Positions 7,066-9,906 of a stretch of DNA of 9,906 nucleotides are shown here, piece by piece. Position numbers and translations under genes: made by a program. The stretch covers positions 1-9,906 of the forward strand of contig JAGRMP010000098.1 of assembly GCA_020441225.1 (NCBI GenBank). The letters are read 5' to 3'. This DNA is from Maritimibacter sp. (GTDB lineage: Bacteria; Pseudomonadota; Alphaproteobacteria; Rhodobacterales; Rhodobacteraceae). How positions within the stretch are numbered: position 1 is the first letter of the stretch; every line of letters begins with the position of its first letter. The notes under the pieces were generated by a model. That model was not told the DNA's origin. It saw nothing but the letters and a program-made list of their open reading frames with translations, and ran no database searches.

Positions 7066-7094
7066 TGGTTACCGGGAAAGCCCTGTGGTGTCAA
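7066..7094 (-). promoter_or_regulatory. Candidate bamA promoter
   Basis: Reading the minus strand, a perfect TTGACA -35 box (7094-7089) is followed by a 17-bp spacer and TAACCA (7071-7066) as a weak -10 box. Transcription would begin near 7059, giving a leader of about 32 nt to ATG 7027 or 14 nt to TTG 7045. A second TTTGAC lies 8 bp upstream of the first (7098-7103), so the -35 element is effectively doubled. With the terminator-like hairpin behind it, this suggests bamA can be transcribed separately from dxr-rseP. Confidence 0.4.
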
Positions 7095-7149
7095 AGCGTC
7101 AAACGGGAAAGGCGCGGGGCCTGTGGCCGCGCGCCCATAGTCGGGAAAG
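7073..7149. repeat. Three CGGGAAAG repeats flanking the bamA promoter candidate
   Basis: The octamer cgggaaag occurs in direct orientation at 7073-7080, 7104-7111 and 7142-7149. The first is inside the spacer of the proposed promoter and the others lie upstream of it. Together with the gtcaaa pair (7090-7095, 7098-7103) they form an iterated pattern that could bind a regulator. No known operator consensus is recognised. Confidence 0.4.
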
Positions 7150-7224
7150 GGGGCGTTGCGCTGTCTGCGCACGCGGCCCCTGCATCCTGTGTCCGCGTCG
7201 CGCGGACCGGTGTTCGAGGAAAGC

Positions 7225-7238
7225 GCCGGGCCCCCGGC
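7225..7238 (-). terminator. Terminator-like hairpin after the small membrane ORF
   Basis: Immediately after the TGA of the small ORF (7239-7241), the minus strand reads GCCGG-GGGC-CCGGC followed by GCTTTCCT. The stem is short but wholly GC, with a tetraloop and a short pyrimidine tract. It would insulate the small gene (and possibly rseP) from bamA. No long T-run is present, so efficiency is doubtful. Confidence 0.35.
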
Positions 7239-7370
7239 TCAGTGAACCATCGCGCCGATCCAGGCGCCGGCGCCGAGCGCGACGCCGATGGTGCCGATGT
7301 AGAGCAACCGGTCCCAGTTGATTTCCATGAGCAGCGTCAAGCTGCGGTAGCCTTGTTGAATGTGCTGCAT
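7239..7370 (-). CDS. Small single-pass membrane protein, 43 residues (hypothetical)
   Basis: An unbroken ATG-to-TGA frame of 43 codons lies between rseP and bamA on the same strand. The N-terminal half is polar (starts MQHIQQGYRSLTLL), then comes EINWDRLLYIGTIG and a hydrophobic Ala/Gly/Ile stretch (about residues 21-42) able to cross the membrane once, ending MVH. The polar-to-hydrophobic layout, the aromatic/charged NWDR belt at the membrane edge and the GxxxxGxGA spacing look like a real small membrane protein rather than chance. A hairpin follows directly after the stop. The ribosome site is weak (ggcgggg lies far upstream; gcggat is adjacent). An internal ATG (Met15) would give 29 residues. 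Upstream, cataat (7425-7420) resembles a -10 box, but no -35 is clear. The family is not recognised and no function is proposed. Confidence 0.5.
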   Translation of the reverse strand: MQHIQQGYRSLTLLMEINWDRLLYIGTIGVALGAGAWIGAMVH

Positions 7371-7559
7371 GATCCGCGCACCCCGCCGAAATAATCTCTG
7401 CTTTGGACCCTAGGCGGGGATTATGACCGGACAGGCGCGGGATTGTGGCATTTTCGCGGCGCTGCGCGGGGCGCCGGTGTTGCCGGGTCGCGGCCGCCCT
7501 CCCTGCCCCGGAAAGCGGCGGAGTTTCGCCGACTCAGACACATGTGCGGGCGTCGGGGC
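7371..7559. other. Intergenic stretch between the small ORF and the 11-bp repeat array
   Basis: I find no convincing gene here. It holds a CATAAT element on the minus strand (7425-7420) and a 5-bp inverted repeat, cggcg-gagttt-cgccg (7516-7531). On the minus strand that repeat is followed by CTTTCC, about 85 nt past the rseP stop, and could be a weak terminator for rseP. The rest is GC-rich sequence with no clear signal. Confidence 0.35.
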
Positions 7560-7614
7560 CAGTGCTGGACCGGTGCTGGACCGGTGCGGGGCCAGTGCTG
7601 GGCCGGTGCGGGGC
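7560..7614. repeat. Five-copy 11-bp tandem repeat abutting the rseP stop codon
   Basis: Five contiguous 11-bp units are seen: cagtgctggac (7560-7570), cggtgctggac (7571-7581), cggtgcggggc (7582-7592), cagtgctgggc (7593-7603) and cggtgcggggc (7604-7614). The consensus is CRGTGCKGGRC-like, differing only at a few positions; units 3 and 5 are identical. A decayed sixth copy may precede it. The array ends one base before the rseP TAA (7616-7618), so it forms the very start of the 3' untranslated region. The 11-bp unit would shift any reading frame, consistent with a non-coding role. Confidence 0.8.
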
Positions 7615-7615
7615 G

Positions 7616-8956
7616 TTACGGGCAGAACAGATCGTTCGAAAGTCCGAACACCATGATCGTGAGCACCAGCGCGATGCCGATCAACGTCAGCACGTTGAGC
7701 GCCTTTTCCGGCGGCGCCTTGCGGAACACCGCCTCGTAGGCGTGGAACATCAGATGCCCGCCGTCGAGCACCGGGATCGGGAACAGGTTGAGCAGCCCGA
7801 TGGCGGTCGACAGCACCGCGACGAAGCTGATGAAGCTGCCCACGCCCTGCGCCGCCGCGTCGCCCGAGGTTTCGGCGATGGTGATGACGCCGCGCATGTT
7901 GCACGACGAGATGTTGCCCGCGATCATGTGGTAGATCCCGGAAATCGAAGCGGAAATGATGTAGCCCACGGTGTCGAGCCCGCCGAGCAGCGCCTGGCCG
8001 AGGCCCGGGGCGCGGGTCGCCGGTTCGAACGACAGCCCGCCGCCGATGCCGATCCGCCAGACGGTGACATAGCCGCCATCGGGCTGCGGTTCGTCGATCC
8101 GGCGCGGGGTGAGCGTGACCTCGAGCTTTTCGCCGCCCCGGTCGATGCCGAGCAGCACCGGATCGCCGTCGCCGCCCTCGATCAGCGCCTTCATGTCGTT
8201 GAAGGTGGCGACCGGGTTGCCGTCGACCGTCTCGACCAGGTCGCCGGTTTTGAGATTCGCATCCGAGGCCGCCGATTGCGGCGCGACGTAATCGACCATC
8301 GCCGGATAGGGATGCAGGGAAGAGACGGTGATTTCGGCGCCGTCGCGGATCAGCCGCCAGTCGAGCGGGCTCGCATTGGGCAGGGCCTCGATATACTCGG
8401 CGAAGGCTTCGAGCTCGGGGGTCGGCCGGTCGGCGATGGCCAGCACCTCGTCGCCCGGCATGAGCACATCCTCGACCCCGGTGACGGGCTTCGCCTCGGC
8501 CACGGTCAGCGGGTCGGTCGGCACCCCGGCGTAAAAGGCGATGGCGGTGAAAATCACCGCCGAGAACAGGAAATTGATGAGCGGCCCGGCGGCCACGGTG
8601 GCGGCGCGTGCCCAGAGCGGCGCGCCGTGCAGGGTCTGGCGTTTCTCCTCGGGGCTCATTTCGGCGAGCGCCTCGGCGTCCGCGGTGCCCGAAGAGGCGT
8701 TGGAATCGCCGTGGAACCGGACGTAGCCGCCGACCGGCAGCGCCGCGATCTGCCAGCGGGTGCCGCGTCTGTCGACCCGGCTGAACAGGACCGGGCCCGC
8801 GCCGATGGAGAAGACATCCGCCTTGATCCCGGACCAGCGCCCGACGATGTAATGGCCGAATTCATGCACGCCGACGATCAGCACGAGCGCGATGATGAAG
8901 GCGACGACGGTACCCGCCAGGTTGCCGAATGAAGGGATCAGGCTCGCGAAGTCCAT
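7616..8956 (-). CDS. rseP: RseP-family site-2 intramembrane zinc metalloprotease
   Basis: Site-2 proteases cut transmembrane substrates such as anti-sigma factors (RseA in E. coli) and leftover signal peptides in the inner membrane. This 446-residue protein has the full layout. The first membrane segment carries HEFGH (His31, Glu32, His35), the zinc and catalytic site. LPVGGYVRF (73-81) is the conserved membrane-associated loop. A second membrane segment lies at about 122-144, followed by tandem PDZ-like domains (about 150-220 and 220-290). NLFPIPVLDGG (390-400) supplies the third zinc ligand, Asp398, and a final membrane segment spans about 421-439. AGGAG (8962-8966, minus sense) lies 5 nt before the ATG. 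The gene starts 55 bp after dxr, so dxr-rseP are probably one transcript. The regulated anti-sigma factor is not in the window. Confidence 0.95.
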   Translation of the reverse strand: MDFASLIPSFGNLAGTVVAFIIALVLIVGVHEFGHYIVGRWSGIKADVFSIGAGPVLFSRVDRRGTRWQIAALPVGGYVRFHGDSNASSGTADAEALAEMSPEEKRQTLHGAPLWARAATVAAGPLINFLFSAVIFTAIAFYAGVPTDPLTVAEAKPVTGVEDVLMPGDEVLAIADRPTPELEAFAEYIEALPNASPLDWRLIRDGAEITVSSLHPYPAMVDYVAPQSAASDANLKTGDLVETVDGNPVATFNDMKALIEGGDGDPVLLGIDRGGEKLEVTLTPRRIDEPQPDGGYVTVWRIGIGGGLSFEPATRAPGLGQALLGGLDTVGYIISASISGIYHMIAGNISSCNMRGVITIAETSGDAAAQGVGSFISFVAVLSTAIGLLNLFPIPVLDGGHLMFHAYEAVFRKAPPEKALNVLTLIGIALVLTIMVFGLSNDLFCP

Positions 8957-9011
8957 GTCTGCTCCTGTCTGCCCCGGTCTGGTGCCGGTTGTGGCGGTTA
9001 CACGCGGTTAC

Positions 9012-9906
9012 TCACGGGATCTCGATGATCCTTGCGGCTTCGATACGGGCCATCTGGTCCGCCCCGAGCACGTTATCAAGGGAGATGTCGGCATGAATGA
9101 GGCCAGCGTCGGCCGAAAGCCGGGTCAGGACCTCCTCGACCACTTCCGACATGCGGACGAAATTGATCTTTCCGGCGATGAAGCCATCGAGCGCCGCCTC
9201 CTTGGCGGCGTTGAACACCGCCCCCGCGAGCCCACCTTCGGCCATCACCTCTCGCGCGAGCCTGAGCGCGGGCCAACGTTTCTCGTCCGGGGGGCGGAAT
9301 TCCAGCCGGCCGACGGCGGCGAGGTCGAGCCGCTCGACCGGCAGCGCCCGGCGCTCGGGCCAGTGCAGCGCGTAGCCGATGGCGTGGCGCATGTCCGCCG
9401 GGCCGATATGCGCCATCAGCGCGCCGTCGTTGAAGCCGACAAGCGCGTGGACCAGGCTTTGCGGATGCACCAGAACCTCGATCCGGTCCGGGCCGACACC
9501 GAAAAACTCCTTGGTCTCGATCAGCTCCAGCGCCTTGTTGAACATCGAGGCCGAATCGATGGTGATCCGCTGCCCCATGTCCCAGTTGGGATGCGACGAG
9601 GCCTGCGCCAGCGTTGCCTTGGGCAGATCCTCGATCGGCCAGTCGCGGAAGGCGCCGCCCGAGGCGGTGATGATGATCCGCTCGACCGCGTCGATGTCCT
9701 CGCCCACAAGCCCTTGAAACACCGCGGAATGTTCGCTGTCGACCGGCAGGAGCCGGGCGCCGTGGTCGGCATGTTTGCGCACGGTCTCCAGCACCAGCGG
9801 CCCGGCGGTGACCAGCGTTTCCTTGTTCGCGAGCGCCAGCGTCGCGCCGGACTGGAGCGCGGCGAGGCCCGGCGGCAGGCCGGCCGCGCCGACGATGGCC
9901 GACATC
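9012..9906 (-). CDS. dxr: 1-deoxy-D-xylulose 5-phosphate reductoisomerase, 3' part (5' end outside window)
   Basis: DXR converts 1-deoxy-D-xylulose 5-phosphate to 2-C-methyl-D-erythritol 4-phosphate with NADPH and a divalent metal, the committed step of the MEP isoprenoid pathway in the cytosol. About 298 codons are visible, and by comparison with the roughly 400-residue family about 100 N-terminal residues, including the NADPH-binding GxTGxIG region, lie beyond 9906. The Met at 9905-9903 is internal, since it opens the conserved MSAIVGAAGL block. Numbering from it, ANKETLV (26-32), PVDSEH with metal-binding Asp56 and Glu58, TASGGAFR (80-87), SMFNKALE with Asn123, Lys124 and Glu127, and VHPQSLVH (146-153) are all present. 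The enzyme looks intact as far as seen. The C-terminal helical domain ends RIIEIP. It leads the visible part of the envelope cluster. Confidence 0.96.
   Translation of the reverse strand, partial: MSAIVGAAGLPPGLAALQSGATLALANKETLVTAGPLVLETVRKHADHGARLLPVDSEHSAVFQGLVGEDIDAVERIIITASGGAFRDWPIEDLPKATLAQASSHPNWDMGQRITIDSASMFNKALELIETKEFFGVGPDRIEVLVHPQSLVHALVGFNDGALMAHIGPADMRHAIGYALHWPERRALPVERLDLAAVGRLEFRPPDEKRWPALRLAREVMAEGGLAGAVFNAAKEAALDGFIAGKINFVRMSEVVEEVLTRLSADAGLIHADISLDNVLGADQMARIEAARIIEIP

Noticed and set aside
7421..7543. 40-codon minus-strand frame in the rseP-bamA gap
   Set aside because: No ribosome-binding site, and an Arg/Pro/Ala-rich product typical of random GC-rich sequence, unlike the adjacent 43-codon membrane ORF.
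7560..7614. Repeat array considered as a CRISPR
   Set aside because: Units are 11 bp and directly contiguous with no spacers, and no cas genes are present.
7445..8932. 495-codon plus-strand open frame opposite rseP
   Set aside because: Codon-aligned antisense of rseP; the product lacks any motif and runs through the 11-bp repeat array.

Overview
The window is GC-rich DNA with strong G/C bias at third codon positions. Its gene content points to an alphaproteobacterium, most likely of the Rhodobacteraceae/Rhodobacterales. The main evidence is the order dxr - rseP - bamA - skp(ompH) - fabZ, together with the Rhodobacterales-like OmpH and RseP sequences. This taxonomic call comes from recognising families and was not computed.

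Layout. The left third (181-3105) has three plus-strand genes: a multi-spanning GT87/DUF2029-type glycosyltransferase, a glutathione S-transferase-fold protein, and a lipoprotein with a permuted NlpC/P60 (YiiX/YebB-like) cysteine-hydrolase domain. Convergent to them, from the right edge down to 3211, is a minus-strand envelope-biogenesis cluster: dxr (5' end lies outside the window), rseP, a 43-codon membrane-protein ORF not previously listed, bamA, an OmpH/Skp-like chaperone, and fabZ. The two blocks meet in a 105-bp gap holding a perfect 20-bp palindrome and a second hairpin, probably a shared terminator.

How the genes work together. DXR makes MEP-pathway precursors, including those for the undecaprenyl carrier. 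RseP is the site-2 intramembrane protease. BamA inserts outer-membrane beta-barrels, Skp/OmpH chaperones unfolded barrels across the periplasm, and FabZ supplies beta-hydroxyacyl dehydration for fatty acids. The plus-strand genes are not clearly linked to this cluster. The lpxA-lpxI-lpxB genes that often follow fabZ in alphaproteobacteria are not present here.

Non-coding structure. Two separate arrays of 11-bp tandem repeats occur, one at 24-89 and one at 7560-7614 that ends one base from the rseP stop codon. The roughly 570-bp rseP-bamA gap holds the small ORF, a terminator-like hairpin just after it, and a TTGACA-containing promoter candidate for bamA surrounded by short repeats. A strong GC hairpin lies at the very start of the skp reading frame.

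I see no mobile element, CRISPR array, tRNA/rRNA, phage or defence genes. No wholly new system is evident. The most interesting points are the small ORF, the skp start hairpin, the 11-bp arrays, and a Leu in place of the usually invariant Arg in the BamA VRGF motif.
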